A stretch of DNA of 64,000 bases from Bradyrhizobium diversitatis (GCF_016031635.1 NZ_JACEGD010000008.1:1-64000); one strand, 5' to 3'. Positions 55,005 through 64,000 are shown, numbered from the stretch's first letter. Notes: generated by a model not told the origin, from the sequence alone. Numbers and translations: made by a program.

Positions 55005-55043
55005 CATGCAGATTTGCATGACTAGGGCCCGAAAACGGGCTAG
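55005..55043. promoter_or_regulatory. two short inverted repeats between the kup genes
   Basis: CATGCA-GATT-TGCATG (55005-55020) is a perfect six-base palindrome. GGGCCCG-AAAA-CGGGC (55025-55040) is a GC-rich hairpin with flanking CTAG/TAG complementarity and no T-run. Either could be an operator of kup copy 2 or, for the second, a weak terminator of copy 1. Confidence 0.35.
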
Positions 55044-55128
55044 GCTATGCCGACAGCGCAGGACTATAAGCCGCGCGCTCCTCCGCCGTTGTGCAGTGAA
55101 GCATTTTTAGAGGCCACTGGGCTCTCCC

Positions 55129-57057
55129 ATGACAAACGACGCAGCGATTACCGCCCCGGAAACGGCGGCGGTCAATGGGCATGGTGAGGCCCACACCACC
55201 GCCGGTTTCGGTGCGCTGACGCTCGGCAGCATCGGCGTCGTCTATGGCGATATCGGCACCAGCCCGCTCTACGCGTTCCGCGAGGCGGTGACGGCGGCTT
55301 CCGGGCACGACGGCCTGCCGACGGCAGCGGCCGTGCTCGGCGTGCTCTCCCTGATCCTGTGGGCGCTCATCATCGTGGTGACGCTCAAATATGTCGTGAT
55401 CCTGCTCCGCGCCGACAACAACGGCGAGGGCGGCACGCTGGCGCTGATGGCGCTGGCCCAGCGTGCGGTGGGCGCCGGCAGCACGACCATCGTGCTGCTC
55501 GGCATCATTTCCGGAGCCTTGTTCTACGGCGATGCCGTGATCACGCCGGCGCTCTCGGTGCTGTCGGCGATCGAGGGCATGAAGGACGTCACCCTGAAGT
55601 TCGAGCCTTACATCGTTCCGCTGACCGTGGTGATCCTGGTCGCTCTGTTCGCCGTGCAATCCCGCGGCACCGCCCGCGTTGCCGCCTTCTTCGGTCCGAT
55701 CATGTGCGTCTGGTTCGCAGTCCTCGCTGCGGCGGCGATCCATCCGATCATCGAGCAGCCGCAGGTGCTGTACGCGCTGAACCCGCTCTATGCCGTGTCC
55801 TTTATGCTCCACCACGGCCTGATCGGCTTCGTGACGCTGGGCGCGGTGTTCCTGGCCGTCACCGGCGCCGAGGCGCTCTATGCCGACCTCGGCCATTTCG
55901 GCAAGCGGCCGATTCAGACCGCCTGGCTGTCCATCGTGCTGCCGTCGCTGGCGCTGAACTATCTGGGGCAGGGGGCGCTGGTGCTCGCCGATCCCGGCGC
56001 GATCGTCAGCCCGTTCTTCCAGCTCTTTCCTCAAGGTTTTGTCCGCGGCTGCATGGTCGTGCTCGCGACCATGGCGACCGTGATCGCAAGTCAAGCGGTC
56101 ATCACCGGCGCCTATTCGCTGACGCGGCAGGCGATCCAACTTGGCCTGCTGCCGCGCTTTGAAATTCGCCATACGTCGGAAGCCCATTCCGGCCAGATCT
56201 TCATCCCACGCATCAACCAGTTGCTGCTGGTCGCGGTGGTGCTGCTGGTGCTCATGTTCCGCTCCTCCAGTGCCCTGGCCTCGGCCTACGGCATCTCGGT
56301 CACCGGCACCATGGTGGTCACGGCCATGATGGGCTTTGTCGTGATCTGGAAGGTCTGGCGATGGTCGCCATTCGCCGCCGCCGCTCTCATTGCGCCATTC
56401 CTGTTCCTCGACCTGACCTTCCTCTCCGCCAACCTGCTCAAGGTCGTCGAGGGCGGCTGGGTGCCGCTGGCGCTCGGCGCGCTCATGATCATCCTGATGT
56501 ACACGTGGCGGCGCGGCAGCCGGCTCTTGTTCGAGAAGTCGCGCAAGCTCGAGTTCCCGCTCGCCGACCTCGTCGCCATGCTGGAGAAGCGGCCGCCCCA
56601 GCGCGTGCCGGGAACCGCGGTATTCCTCACCTCGGACCCAATCAGCGCGCCGACCGCGCTGATGCATAGCCTGAAGCACTACAAGGTGCTGCACGAGAAG
56701 AACGTCATTCTCACCATCGAGACCGCGCAGACCCCGCGCATCGATCCGTCCGAGCGCGTCAGGCTGGAGCAGATCTCACCGACCTTCTCCAAGGTGACGC
56801 TGAAGTTCGGCTTCATGGAATCGCCCAACGTGCCGAAGGCGCTGGCGATCGCCCGCAAGCTGGGCTGGCAGTTCGACATCATGTCGACCTCGTTCTTCCT
56901 GTCGCGCCGGGCGCTGAAGCCCGCCGTCCATTCCGGCATGCCGCGGTGGCAGGACCGGCTGTTCATCTCGCTCAGCCGCTCCGCCAACGACGCCACCGAC
57001 TATTTCCAGATCCCGTCCGGCCGCGTGGTCGAGGTCGGCACGCAGGTGACCATCTAG
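55129..57057 (+). CDS. kup: Kup-type potassium uptake transporter (copy 2)
   Basis: 642 residues. The same architecture as copy 1, with [55 protein letters not shown] and the C-terminal [20 protein letters not shown]. The ATG at 55129 follows the first copy by 140 bases that contain two inverted repeats. The two are clearly paralogues from an old duplication, diverged along their length but conserved at both ends. Confidence 0.95.
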   Translation: MTNDAAITAPETAAVNGHGEAHTTAGFGALTLGSIGVVYGDIGTSPLYAFREAVTAASGHDGLPTAAAVLGVLSLILWALIIVVTLKYVVILLRADNNGEGGTLALMALAQRAVGAGSTTIVLLGIISGALFYGDAVITPALSVLSAIEGMKDVTLKFEPYIVPLTVVILVALFAVQSRGTARVAAFFGPIMCVWFAVLAAAAIHPIIEQPQVLYALNPLYAVSFMLHHGLIGFVTLGAVFLAVTGAEALYADLGHFGKRPIQTAWLSIVLPSLALNYLGQGALVLADPGAIVSPFFQLFPQGFVRGCMVVLATMATVIASQAVITGAYSLTRQAIQLGLLPRFEIRHTSEAHSGQIFIPRINQLLLVAVVLLVLMFRSSSALASAYGISVTGTMVVTAMMGFVVIWKVWRWSPFAAAALIAPFLFLDLTFLSANLLKVVEGGWVPLALGALMIILMYTWRRGSRLLFEKSRKLEFPLADLVAMLEKRPPQRVPGTAVFLTSDPISAPTALMHSLKHYKVLHEKNVILTIETAQTPRIDPSERVRLEQISPTFSKVTLKFGFMESPNVPKALAIARKLGWQFDIMSTSFFLSRRALKPAVHSGMPRWQDRLFISLSRSANDATDYFQIPSGRVVEVGTQVTI

Positions 57058-57214
57058 GGTGGGGATTCGCCGCGGACTTCAAGCCGCTGCGATTTAGCTT
57101 TAACTTGCGCCGCGCGGCTCAAGCCTTTGTAGTGCTTGATTTTCACCTCCCGAGAGGCGAGGTTGCCGGCCGCCGGGGTCGCCCCGGCATGCGCCTGCGA
57201 CGTTGGAGGATGAT

Positions 57215-57541
57215 GTGGCGAATCAAGTACAGGATCTGACCCCGGACGAGGTTTCCAAGGGCATCGCGGAAGGGCGCTATCTGCTCGTCGACGTTCGCGA
57301 ACCGAACGAGGTTCAAGCCGAGGCTTACCCTTACGGCGTCGTGGTTCCGCTCTCGACCTTCGATCCCAAGGCGATTCCCGATCCCGCCGGCAAGGAGGTC
57401 GTGTTCGCCTGCCGCTCGGGAAAACGCTCCGTGACGGCCTCGCTGGCGGCGCAGGCGGCGGGCCTTCCTTACGACAAGCATCTGGCCGGCGGCATGCTGG
57501 GCTGGAAGGCGGCGGGGCTCCCCAGCAAGGTCGGTGGCTGA
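57215..57541 (+). CDS. rhodanese-like sulfurtransferase
   Basis: 108 residues, GTG start at 57215 with GGAGG five bases upstream (TTG at 57203 rejected for that reason). A single rhodanese domain: YLLVDVREPNEV early, catalytic Cys66 in VFACRSGKRS, and the end GGMLGWKAAGLP. It would shuttle sulfane sulfur. It is nine bases before the aminotransferase gene, so probably co-transcribed. Confidence 0.92.
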   Translation: MANQVQDLTPDEVSKGIAEGRYLLVDVREPNEVQAEAYPYGVVVPLSTFDPKAIPDPAGKEVVFACRSGKRSVTASLAAQAAGLPYDKHLAGGMLGWKAAGLPSKVGG

Positions 57542-57550
57542 TCGGCCCCA

Positions 57551-58741
57551 ATGTCTAACAAGATGTCCAAAAGCTCGTCCCTGAACAAGGTCTTTGCCGA
57601 CCTTCCCGTCACCATCTTCGAGGCGATGTCGCAGGCGGCCCGCGACAACAATGCCATCAATCTCGGGCAGGGCTTTCCCGACGATCCCGGCCCCGAGGAC
57701 ATCCGCCGCGCCGCGGCCGAGGCCTCGCTGAACGGCTACAACCAGTACCCGTCGATGATGGGCCTGCCGGAGCTGCGCCGGGCAATCGCGACCCATTATG
57801 GCCACTGGCACGGCCTCACGCTCGATCCGATGAGCGAAGTGATGGTGACCTCCGGCGGCACCGAGGCGCTGACCTCGGCGATCCTCGCGGTGGTCCAGCC
57901 CGGCGACGAGGTGGTCTGCTTCCAGCCGGTCTACGATTCCTATTTGCCCATCATCCGCCAGGCGGGCGGCATTCCGCGCCTGGTCCGTCTCGAGCCGCCG
58001 CACTGGCGGCTGAATGAGGACATGCTGAAAAGCGTCTTCAATTCAAAGACCAAGGCGGTGCTGTTCAACAATCCCTTGAATCCTAGCGCGGTGGTCTATC
58101 CGCGCGAGGACCTCGAGCTGCTCGCGCGCTACTGCCAGGAGTTCGACGTCATCGCGATCTGCGACGAGGTCTGGGAGCACGTCACCTTCGACGAGCACAA
58201 GCACGTCCCGCTCATCACCATTCCCGGCATGCGCGAGCGCACCATCAAGGTCGGCTCGGCCGGCAAGATCTTCTCGCTGACCGGCTGGAAGATCGGCTTC
58301 GTCTGCGCCGCACCGCCCTTGCTGCGCGTCGCCGCCAAGGTGCACCAGTTCCTGACCTTCACCACCGCGCCGAACCTGCAGGCCGCCGTCGCCTACGGCC
58401 TCGGCAAGTCCGACGACTATTTCCTGTCGATGCGCAAGGATCTGACGCGGAGCAGGGACCGCCTGACCAGGGGTCTGGAGAGCCTCGGCTTCCCTGTGCT
58501 GAAGTCGCAAGGCACCTACTTCCTTACCGTCGACCTGTCACCGCTCGGGCTGAACGAGAGCGACACGGAATTCTGCTGGCGGATCGTGAAAGACTACAAG
58601 GTTGCGGCGATCCCGGTCTCGGCCTTCTACGAGCAGGACCCCGTAACCTCGGTGGTGCGCTTCTGCTTTGCCAAGAAGGACGAGACGCTCGACACCGCGC
58701 TGGAGCGGCTGTCGGACGCGGTGCGTGGACGCAAGAGGTAG
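57551..58741 (+). CDS. PLP-dependent aminotransferase (class I/II)
   Basis: 396 residues. NLGQGFPDDPGPEDIRRAA, VTSGGTEALTSAILA, NNPLNPSAVVYPREDLELL, the cofactor Asp205 in AICDEVWEHV and Schiff-base Lys239 in GSAGKIFSLTGWKIG. This set fits the methionine/kynurenine or succinyldiaminopimelate-type branch rather than aspartate transaminase. The amino donor cannot be settled from sequence. Confidence 0.93.
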   Translation: MSNKMSKSSSLNKVFADLPVTIFEAMSQAARDNNAINLGQGFPDDPGPEDIRRAAAEASLNGYNQYPSMMGLPELRRAIATHYGHWHGLTLDPMSEVMVTSGGTEALTSAILAVVQPGDEVVCFQPVYDSYLPIIRQAGGIPRLVRLEPPHWRLNEDMLKSVFNSKTKAVLFNNPLNPSAVVYPREDLELLARYCQEFDVIAICDEVWEHVTFDEHKHVPLITIPGMRERTIKVGSAGKIFSLTGWKIGFVCAAPPLLRVAAKVHQFLTFTTAPNLQAAVAYGLGKSDDYFLSMRKDLTRSRDRLTRGLESLGFPVLKSQGTYFLTVDLSPLGLNESDTEFCWRIVKDYKVAAIPVSAFYEQDPVTSVVRFCFAKKDETLDTALERLSDAVRGRKR

Positions 58742-58743
58742 GG

Positions 58744-59868
58744 ATGACGAACGTCAGCCGCTCCGGGTTTTGCCTCGGTCTTGCAATCGCCGCGGCGTTG
58801 ACGTTGCTTTCGCCTCCCGCAGCGGCCGCGGAGCGCGTCGTCAACTTCTACAACTGGTCCAACTACATGGCGCCGGATGTCCTTGAAGCCTTCACCAGGG
58901 AGACCGGCATCAAGGTGGTCTACGACACCTTCGATGCCAACGAGACGCTGGAGACGCGCCTGATGGCCGGCAAGTCCGGCTATGACGTCGTGGTCCCCAC
59001 CGCCTATTTCCTGCAGCGACAGATCAAGGCCAACATCTTCCAGAAACTCGACAAGTCGAAGCTGCCGAACCTTAGCAATGCCTGGCCGGTGGTGACGCAG
59101 CGTCTCGGCATCTACGATCCCGGCAACGTCTACGCCGCCAACTACATGTGGGGCACGACGGGCATCGGCTACAACATCGCCAAGGTGAAGCAGATCCTTG
59201 GGGCTGACGCGAAGATCGACAGCTGGGACATCGTCTTCAAGCCGGAGAACCTGGCAAAGTTCAAAGATTGCGGCGTGCACATGCTCGACTCCGCCGACGA
59301 CATCTTTCCGGCGGCGCTGAGCTGGCTCGGGCTCGATCCGAACTCGACCAAGCAGGCCGACCTCGAGAAGGCCGCCGAGGCCGTCGCGAAGGTTCGCCCG
59401 TCGGTGCGCAAATTTCACTCGTCCGAATATCTCAGCGCACTCGCCACCGGCGAGATCTGCTTCGTGGTCGGCTGGTCCGGCGACATCATGCAGGCGCGGG
59501 CCCGGGCGGCCGAAGCCAAGAAAGACAACAGCAGTGGCATCGAGATCGGCTATGCCATTCCGAAGGAGGGTGCGCAGATGTTCTTCGACAATCTCGCGAT
59601 CCCCGCGGATGCCAAGAACGTCAAGGAAGCCTACGAGCTGATCAACTACCTCTACCGCCCCGACGTTGCCGCCAAGAACTCGGACTTCCTGTCCTACGCG
59701 AGCGGCAATCTCGCCAGCCAGAAGCTGGTCGATCCAAAAATCCTGGGCGACAAGAACATCTATCCGGACGAGGCGACGCTCGCAAAGCTGTTCGTCATCA
59801 CGGCGCGCGAGCCGGCGACGCAGCGGATCATCAACCGGCTCTGGACCAGGGTGAAGACGGGACGGTAA
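58744..59868 (+). CDS. potF: polyamine (putrescine/spermidine) ABC transporter binding protein
   Basis: 374 residues with a signal peptide (FCLGLAIAAALTLLSPPAAA, cleavage before ERVVN). The PotF/PotD pattern follows: VVNFYNWSNYMAPDVLEAFT, DVVVPTAYFLQRQIKANIF, GTTGIGYNIAKV and EICFVVGWSGDIMQARARA. The gene starts two bases after the aminotransferase stop. No permease or ATPase genes follow, so it is an orphan SBP here. The symbol marks family similarity. Confidence 0.9.
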   Translation: MTNVSRSGFCLGLAIAAALTLLSPPAAAAERVVNFYNWSNYMAPDVLEAFTRETGIKVVYDTFDANETLETRLMAGKSGYDVVVPTAYFLQRQIKANIFQKLDKSKLPNLSNAWPVVTQRLGIYDPGNVYAANYMWGTTGIGYNIAKVKQILGADAKIDSWDIVFKPENLAKFKDCGVHMLDSADDIFPAALSWLGLDPNSTKQADLEKAAEAVAKVRPSVRKFHSSEYLSALATGEICFVVGWSGDIMQARARAAEAKKDNSSGIEIGYAIPKEGAQMFFDNLAIPADAKNVKEAYELINYLYRPDVAAKNSDFLSYASGNLASQKLVDPKILGDKNIYPDEATLAKLFVITAREPATQRIINRLWTRVKTGR

Positions 59869-59947
59869 AGGCAGTTAGGTTCCAAATTCGCTGTCCCGCG
59901 CGAATTGGTGTACTATCTGCCTCAGCTGACAGACTAGGCCTTGAGCA

Positions 59948-60178
59948 ATGACAGATCACCCTCGCATTTCGCTCGCACCTGATGTCCTCGCCGGCAAGCC
60001 CGTGATTCGCGGGACCCGCATTGCGGTCGAGTTCATCATCGGATTGATGGCAGACGGTTGGAGCGAAGCCGATATTCTGGCGAACTATCCGGGCATTTCC
60101 CGCGAGGACATTCTCGCGTGCTTGGCCTACGCACGCGACTCACTGAGCGTCGAACGGGTTCACCCGACCGCGGCTTGA
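59948..60178 (+). CDS. DUF433 antitoxin
   Basis: 76 residues. The DUF433 helix-turn-helix-like core is complete: RISLAPDVLAGKPVIRGTRI, AVEFIIGLMADGWSEADILA and NYPGISREDILACLAYARD. It is followed one base after its stop by a DUF5615 PIN-like gene, the usual antitoxin-toxin order for this pair. It is expected to repress the operon and neutralise the partner. Confidence 0.9.
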   Translation: MTDHPRISLAPDVLAGKPVIRGTRIAVEFIIGLMADGWSEADILANYPGISREDILACLAYARDSLSVERVHPTAA

Positions 60179-60179
60179 G

Positions 60180-60536
60180 ATGCGTTTCCTCGCGGACGAG
60201 AATTTTCCTGGCTCCGCCGTCGATGTACTTCGTGCATCAGGTCACGACGTCATCTGGATCAGAGCTTCGGCTCCTGGTAGCAGCGATCGCGAAGTGTTGG
60301 CGCGAGCGTCGCACGAACAACGGATCCTGCTCACCTTTGATAAGGACTTTGGGGAGTTGGCCAAAGCGTCATCGCTGCCGACCGCATGCGGTATCGTATT
60401 GTTGCGCATTCCTCCGCCGGCACCCGGGCGGATTGGCAAAGTGCTCGCCGACCTGATCTTGGCCCGTGACGATTGGGCGGGCCATTTTTCTGTGATCGAG
60501 CCTGGCCGAGTCCGAATGCGGCCGCTGAGCAAATAG
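60180..60536 (+). CDS. DUF5615 PIN-like toxin
   Basis: 118 residues. The PIN-like (Mut7-C/VapC-type) nuclease fold shows acidic Asp6/Glu7 in MRFLADENFP, Asp32-type positions further on, and LLTFDKDFGELA with the second acidic cluster. This family is the toxin in DUF433-DUF5615 modules. It starts one base after the DUF433 gene. RNA target unknown. Its stop is close to the convergent lipid A gene. Confidence 0.88.
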   Translation: MRFLADENFPGSAVDVLRASGHDVIWIRASAPGSSDREVLARASHEQRILLTFDKDFGELAKASSLPTACGIVLLRIPPPAPGRIGKVLADLILARDDWAGHFSVIEPGRVRMRPLSK

Positions 60537-60543
60537 CGCCAGC

Positions 60544-61476
60544 CTACCGCCACCTTCGGTGCAGCCACAGCCACTGCTCCGGATGCTCGCGCACCCAGCC
60601 TTCCACCACGCTCGTGATCGCCTGCGTGGTACCCTGGATGTCGATCTTGCCATCGGCATCGCGCACCGGCTTGACCTCTTCGGTCAGCTCGCCGCGGAAG
60701 CGGCCGTCGGGCAGGCGGATGATGCGGACGCCATGGATCGGGCATTCGATCTGGCGCAAGAGCCGCGCCAGCATCGGGTTGGCGCGAGTCTTGCGGCCGA
60801 AGAAGGTGACTTCGACGCCGCCGGTCAGATACTGGTCGATCAGCATCGCGACGTGCTTGCCATCCTTCAGCGCCTGCGCGAGCCGCAGCGGCGCGTCGCG
60901 GCCGGCCGGGATCAGCGTGCCCATGTTGACCTGGCGCATCTCCTGGATGATGCGGTCGGCCGAGGCGATGTTCGGGCGGCGATAGAGAATCGCGGTATCC
61001 AGGCCATGCGCGACCGCGGCGAGCGCCGGCAATTCCCAGTTCGCAAGGTGAGCGGCGAAGATCAGCGCCGGCTTGCCATCGTCGCGGATCTGGTCGAACA
61101 GCTCGATGCTGCGCGGGGAAATCTCCATTCGACTCTTCTCCGGGCCATCGCGATCGTAGTCCCAGACGTGGTCGATATGGGCGAACTCGGCGCCGACGCG
61201 GCCGAGATTGTCCCAGACGCCCATCAGGATCCGGTCGATCTCCTCCGGCGATTTCTCCGGAAAGGCGGCGGTGAGGTTGGCGCGGCCGATGCGGTGCTCG
61301 CGCAGGCGCGGGCCGATCAGCTTGACGGCGCGCGCGAAGAAGTCCGAGGTCTTGGCCGGATCGAAATAGCGCGTGGTGCGCAGCATCGCGACCGTCGCCG
61401 CGCCGATCAGGCTTCCGCCGAGCGATTTGGCAGCCTCCCGCGCGCGGGCCTTCGTGCTCGCAGGAAGCAGCGCCAT
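60544..61476 (-). CDS. lpxXL: lipid A biosynthesis acyltransferase (LpxXL-like)
   Basis: 310 residues, LpxL/HtrB family. The acyltransferase motif H-x4-E is His143-Glu148 in AAHLANWELP, with a possible N-terminal membrane anchor near 20-32 and the substrate-positioning block RRPNIASADRIIQEM. Its place directly after the FabF1/FabF2 genes (eight-base gap) matches the rhizobial acpXL-fabZ-fabF2-fabF1-lpxXL cluster, in which it transfers the 27- or 28-carbon hydroxy acyl chain to lipid A. The adh gene present between in some rhizobia is absent here. Confidence 0.86.
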   Translation of the reverse strand: MALLPASTKARAREAAKSLGGSLIGAATVAMLRTTRYFDPAKTSDFFARAVKLIGPRLREHRIGRANLTAAFPEKSPEEIDRILMGVWDNLGRVGAEFAHIDHVWDYDRDGPEKSRMEISPRSIELFDQIRDDGKPALIFAAHLANWELPALAAVAHGLDTAILYRRPNIASADRIIQEMRQVNMGTLIPAGRDAPLRLAQALKDGKHVAMLIDQYLTGGVEVTFFGRKTRANPMLARLLRQIECPIHGVRIIRLPDGRFRGELTEEVKPVRDADGKIDIQGTTQAITSVVEGWVREHPEQWLWLHRRWR

Positions 61477-61484
61477 GCGTCCGG

Positions 61485-62762
61485 TCAGAACGGTTCGCGG
61501 GTCAGGATCAGCGAGGCGTTCTGACCGCCGAAGCCGAACGAATTCGACATCACCGCGGTCACGCGGGCGTCGCGCGCCTTGTTGCCGACGACGTTGAACA
61601 GGATTGCGGGATCAGGAATGTCGTAGTTGATGGTCGGCGGAATGCGCTGATGCTCGAGCGTCAGCAGCGAGAAGATCGCCTCCACCCCGCCGGCGGCCGA
61701 GATGGTGTGGCCGACCATCGACTTGTTGGAGGTGACCGGAATCTTCTGCGCGAGCTCGCCGAACACCGCCGATGTCGTGTTGAACTCCATCTTGTCGTTT
61801 TCGGGTGTCGAGGTGCCGTGCGCGTTGATGTGGTCGATCTGGTCCGGCGTCATGCCGGCATCGGCCAGCGTCTTGTTCATGCAGCCGATGATCGGCTTGC
61901 CGTCGGGCGAGGAGCGGGTGCGATGGAAGGAATCGGTGAGCTCGCCGCAGCCGGCAATCACGCCGAGGATCTTCGCGCCGCGCGCAGTCGCCGCCTCGTA
62001 GCTTTCGAGCACCAGTGCGCCGGCGCCTTCGGCCATCACAAAACCATCGCGGTTCTTGGAGAAGGGACGGGAGGCTGCTTGCGGCGGATCGTTCTGGGTC
62101 GACAGCGCCGACAGCAGCGAGAAGCGCACCAGCGCTTCCGGGTTCACGGTGCCGTCGGTCGCGACGCACAGCGCGGCATCGGTCTCGCCGCGGCGGATCG
62201 CCTCGACGCCGAGCTGGATCGAGGTCGCACCCGAGGCGCAGGCCGTGGACAGCGAGATCGGCGACCCCTTGGTGCCGAACGTCTCGGCGAGAGATGCGGC
62301 GACCGAGCCGAACATGAAGCGATGATGGTAGGCGCTGTACTTGCCGCCGCCGGAAATGCGCAGCAGATCGTCATAGTTGATGTCGAGCTGGCCGACGGCG
62401 CGCCCCAGTTCGCGACGCTGCGGCCATTCCACCTCGACCGGCGCAACGGCAAGAAAGAGGGGGCCGGGGAAATCGGCCTTGGCGCCGATGCCGGCCTGCT
62501 CCAGCGCTTCCTGCGTCGCGATCTCGGCCATCCGTTCGGACAGGGCGGTGGACGAGAACGGATCGACGCTGACGAAATCGACCGTGCCCGCCATCGTGGT
62601 CTTCAGGCCGTCGATCGGAAAACGCGTGATGGTGCGGATACCGGATTCGCCGGCGACGAGCTTCGCCCAATTATCGGCCTTGCCGGCACCGAGCGACGTC
62701 AAGATGCCCATGCCGGTGACGACGACGACGGGGCGCCCGAATTTGTCGCGTGCTGCAGTCAT
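61485..62762 (-). CDS. fabF1XL: beta-ketoacyl-ACP synthase II (FabF1XL-like)
   Basis: 425 residues. A catalytically complete condensing enzyme: nucleophile Cys175 in SLSTACASGATSIQLG, active His in HINAHGTSTPEND and in NKSMVGHTISAAGG, and the end SFGFGGQNASLILTR. In rhizobia this gene belongs to the AcpXL-dependent system that elongates the very-long-chain acyl group for lipid A. It is followed by the acyltransferase gene and preceded, 21 bases away, by a cysteine-less paralogue. Confidence 0.9.
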   Translation of the reverse strand: MTAARDKFGRPVVVVTGMGILTSLGAGKADNWAKLVAGESGIRTITRFPIDGLKTTMAGTVDFVSVDPFSSTALSERMAEIATQEALEQAGIGAKADFPGPLFLAVAPVEVEWPQRRELGRAVGQLDINYDDLLRISGGGKYSAYHHRFMFGSVAASLAETFGTKGSPISLSTACASGATSIQLGVEAIRRGETDAALCVATDGTVNPEALVRFSLLSALSTQNDPPQAASRPFSKNRDGFVMAEGAGALVLESYEAATARGAKILGVIAGCGELTDSFHRTRSSPDGKPIIGCMNKTLADAGMTPDQIDHINAHGTSTPENDKMEFNTTSAVFGELAQKIPVTSNKSMVGHTISAAGGVEAIFSLLTLEHQRIPPTINYDIPDPAILFNVVGNKARDARVTAVMSNSFGFGGQNASLILTREPF

Positions 62763-62783
62763 GTCGATCCCCGCTTGAGCTAA

Positions 62784-63989
62784 CTAAACTGCCTCGACCA
62801 GCGCCATGCCTTCGCCGCGCCAGTGTCCAGCTCCCACCACCACAATCTGGGTGGGCGCCCCCTGCATTTCAATCTCGGTGCCGGTCGAATCGTTCGGCGG
62901 GAACAGTGCACCACGCGAGATCGACAGCGCAGCGAGCGCAATTCCGAGCGGGAATTGCGTCTCCATGGCGTGGCCGAACACCGTGCCGGTCGAGCGCACC
63001 GGAAAGTCGGCATGGCCCTTCAGGAAGCCGTGCTCTTCCGAGGTCGCGGGCTCGGCACCGGTCGCTCCGGTGATGATGGCGCCCTTACCCTCGCGCCTCG
63101 GCAGCTTGGCCCACAGCTTTTCCAGCGTCGCGGCCATGTCGCCGGGTCGCTTGCGTTTGGCGAGGTCCGCGACGACGCTCGACAATTTCGCGAACGGCTT
63201 TGCGCCGCGCGCTTGCGCATGCGTCTTCGATTCCAGCACCAGGAAGGCGCCGGCCGAGCCGAGCGCGAAGCCGGCGTGATCCTTGCGCGCCCATACGGGA
63301 GCGAACTTGTCCTTGAGGTTGAAGTCGCCGAATTCGTAGAGGACCAACAGGTCCTTGCGCTCGCCATTGTGCGAGCCGCCGACCAGCGCGATGTCGCTTT
63401 CGCCCGAGGCGATGCGCGCAAGCGCAATGCGGGCGGCATCGGCGCCGGCGACCTCTTCGCCCATGAACGTGCGCGAAGTGCCACCCAGGCCGTGCACGAT
63501 GGCGATGTTGCCGGCGAGCAGGTTGGAGAGCTGGGCCAAAAACAGCGTCGGCCTGAGATCGCTCATCAAGCGCTCGTTGAGGAAGCCGGGCGCGTTGGCG
63601 CCCTTGGCCTCGGCCGTCAGCACGCCGCTGTCGACGTTGAGATCGCGCTCTCCGCCGCCGGCGGCGACGACCATGTCGATCTTCGACAGGATATCCTTGT
63701 TGCCCTTGATGCCGGCGGAATCGAGCGCAAGACCGGCGGCATATGTGCCGATGCGCTGCCAGGCTTCCATCTGGCGCTGATCGCCCTTCTTCGGGATCTG
63801 GCTGTCGAAGGCAACGGGCATCAGCGGATGCACGATGTAGGGCGCAAAGCCCTTCTCGTCGACATTGATTCGCTTCTCCTGAAGCGCGGCCCAGTTGGCG
63901 TCCAGACCCTCGCCGAGCGAGGTCGCAAGGCCAATGCCGGTGATCCAGACTTCGGTCTGGCCGGGCTTCGAAGCGGGAGTGTCAGTCAT
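62784..63989 (-). CDS. fabF2XL: beta-ketoacyl synthase homologue without active-site cysteine (FabF2XL-like)
   Basis: 401 residues of the thiolase/KAS fold. Where FabF has TACAS, this protein has GLGGTSRT (about 167-174), and no cysteine occurs anywhere in the chain. The first catalytic His is also missing; the second survives in TVFGHAMETQFPLG. It therefore cannot condense acyl chains alone and is best seen as a partner of FabF1, like the chain-length factor of polyketide systems. Complete in the window; the start at 63989 is preceded by the rest of the cluster beyond the right edge. Confidence 0.88.
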   Translation of the reverse strand: MTDTPASKPGQTEVWITGIGLATSLGEGLDANWAALQEKRINVDEKGFAPYIVHPLMPVAFDSQIPKKGDQRQMEAWQRIGTYAAGLALDSAGIKGNKDILSKIDMVVAAGGGERDLNVDSGVLTAEAKGANAPGFLNERLMSDLRPTLFLAQLSNLLAGNIAIVHGLGGTSRTFMGEEVAGADAARIALARIASGESDIALVGGSHNGERKDLLVLYEFGDFNLKDKFAPVWARKDHAGFALGSAGAFLVLESKTHAQARGAKPFAKLSSVVADLAKRKRPGDMAATLEKLWAKLPRREGKGAIITGATGAEPATSEEHGFLKGHADFPVRSTGTVFGHAMETQFPLGIALAALSISRGALFPPNDSTGTEIEMQGAPTQIVVVGAGHWRGEGMALVEAV

Positions 63990-64000
63990 GGCGATACGGC

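Noticed and set aside
1..64000. tRNA, rRNA or CRISPR features
   Set aside because: No cloverleaf, rRNA signature or regularly spaced repeats were noticed on either strand by eye; a dedicated scan would be needed to exclude small RNAs.

Overview
The window looks like chromosomal DNA of a Bradyrhizobium-type alphaproteobacterium (Rhizobiales). The basis is high-GC coding sequence throughout; a coxMNOP-type alternative cytochrome oxidase operon with two subunit III genes, an arrangement known from Bradyrhizobium japonicum; the rhizobial very-long-chain fatty acid / lipid A genes (fabF2XL-fabF1XL-lpxXL) at the right edge; a class II DAHP synthase; the Psd/PssA phosphatidylethanolamine pathway; DUF2865, DUF2189 and DUF2059 proteins; and several families of palindromic intergenic repeats of the kind common in Bradyrhizobium. 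No rRNA, tRNA or CRISPR array was recognised.

Left accessory region (1-8.6 kb). It opens inside the C-terminus of an IS1182-like transposase, followed by small hypothetical membrane or secreted proteins, a palindromic repeat, and a mosaic scar made of the C-terminal end of a TRAP transporter DctM gene next to a 41-bp copy of response-regulator sequence. Then comes the most unusual locus of the window (2340-8626): a CHAT (caspase-like) protease, a protein with about nine membrane segments, and a 1113-residue fusion of a lipase-like alpha/beta hydrolase with a second CHAT protease. The three genes run in one direction and look like one operon. This is a candidate stress, defence or cell-death system whose trigger and target are unknown.

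8.8-18.6 kb: an OmpR-type two-component system converges on a TRAP DctQM pair that has no binding-protein gene nearby; then moaA, a PEGA-like lipoprotein, phosphoglycolate phosphatase divergent from rpiA, a DUF2059 protein and glutathione reductase.

18.6-29.4 kb (second accessory-like stretch): a bicupin protein, a small zinc-ribbon protein, a TerB / small membrane protein / TerC / YqhA group, and a five-gene operon for a two-component flavin monooxygenase (group D oxygenase, FMN reductase, alpha/beta hydrolase, cupin, MFS transporter). The operon is divergent from a LuxR-family regulator with a GAF-like domain, and a strong palindrome lies between them. A decayed alpha/beta-hydrolase fragment follows.

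29.5-64 kb is mostly core metabolism: class II DAHP synthase, diacylglycerol kinase, NAD synthetase, the coxMNOP-like oxidase with a subunit IV, cysS with a tiny downstream membrane ORF, citramalate synthase, a LOG-family protein, an Atm1-type ABC exporter, psd-pssA, an RraA-like protein, motA/motB-type stator genes, two tandem kup potassium transporters, a rhodanese, an aminotransferase, a putrescine/spermidine-binding protein, a DUF433/DUF5615 toxin-antitoxin pair, and the lipid A long-chain acyl genes. In the last group FabF2 contains no cysteine at all, so it can only be a non-condensing partner of FabF1.
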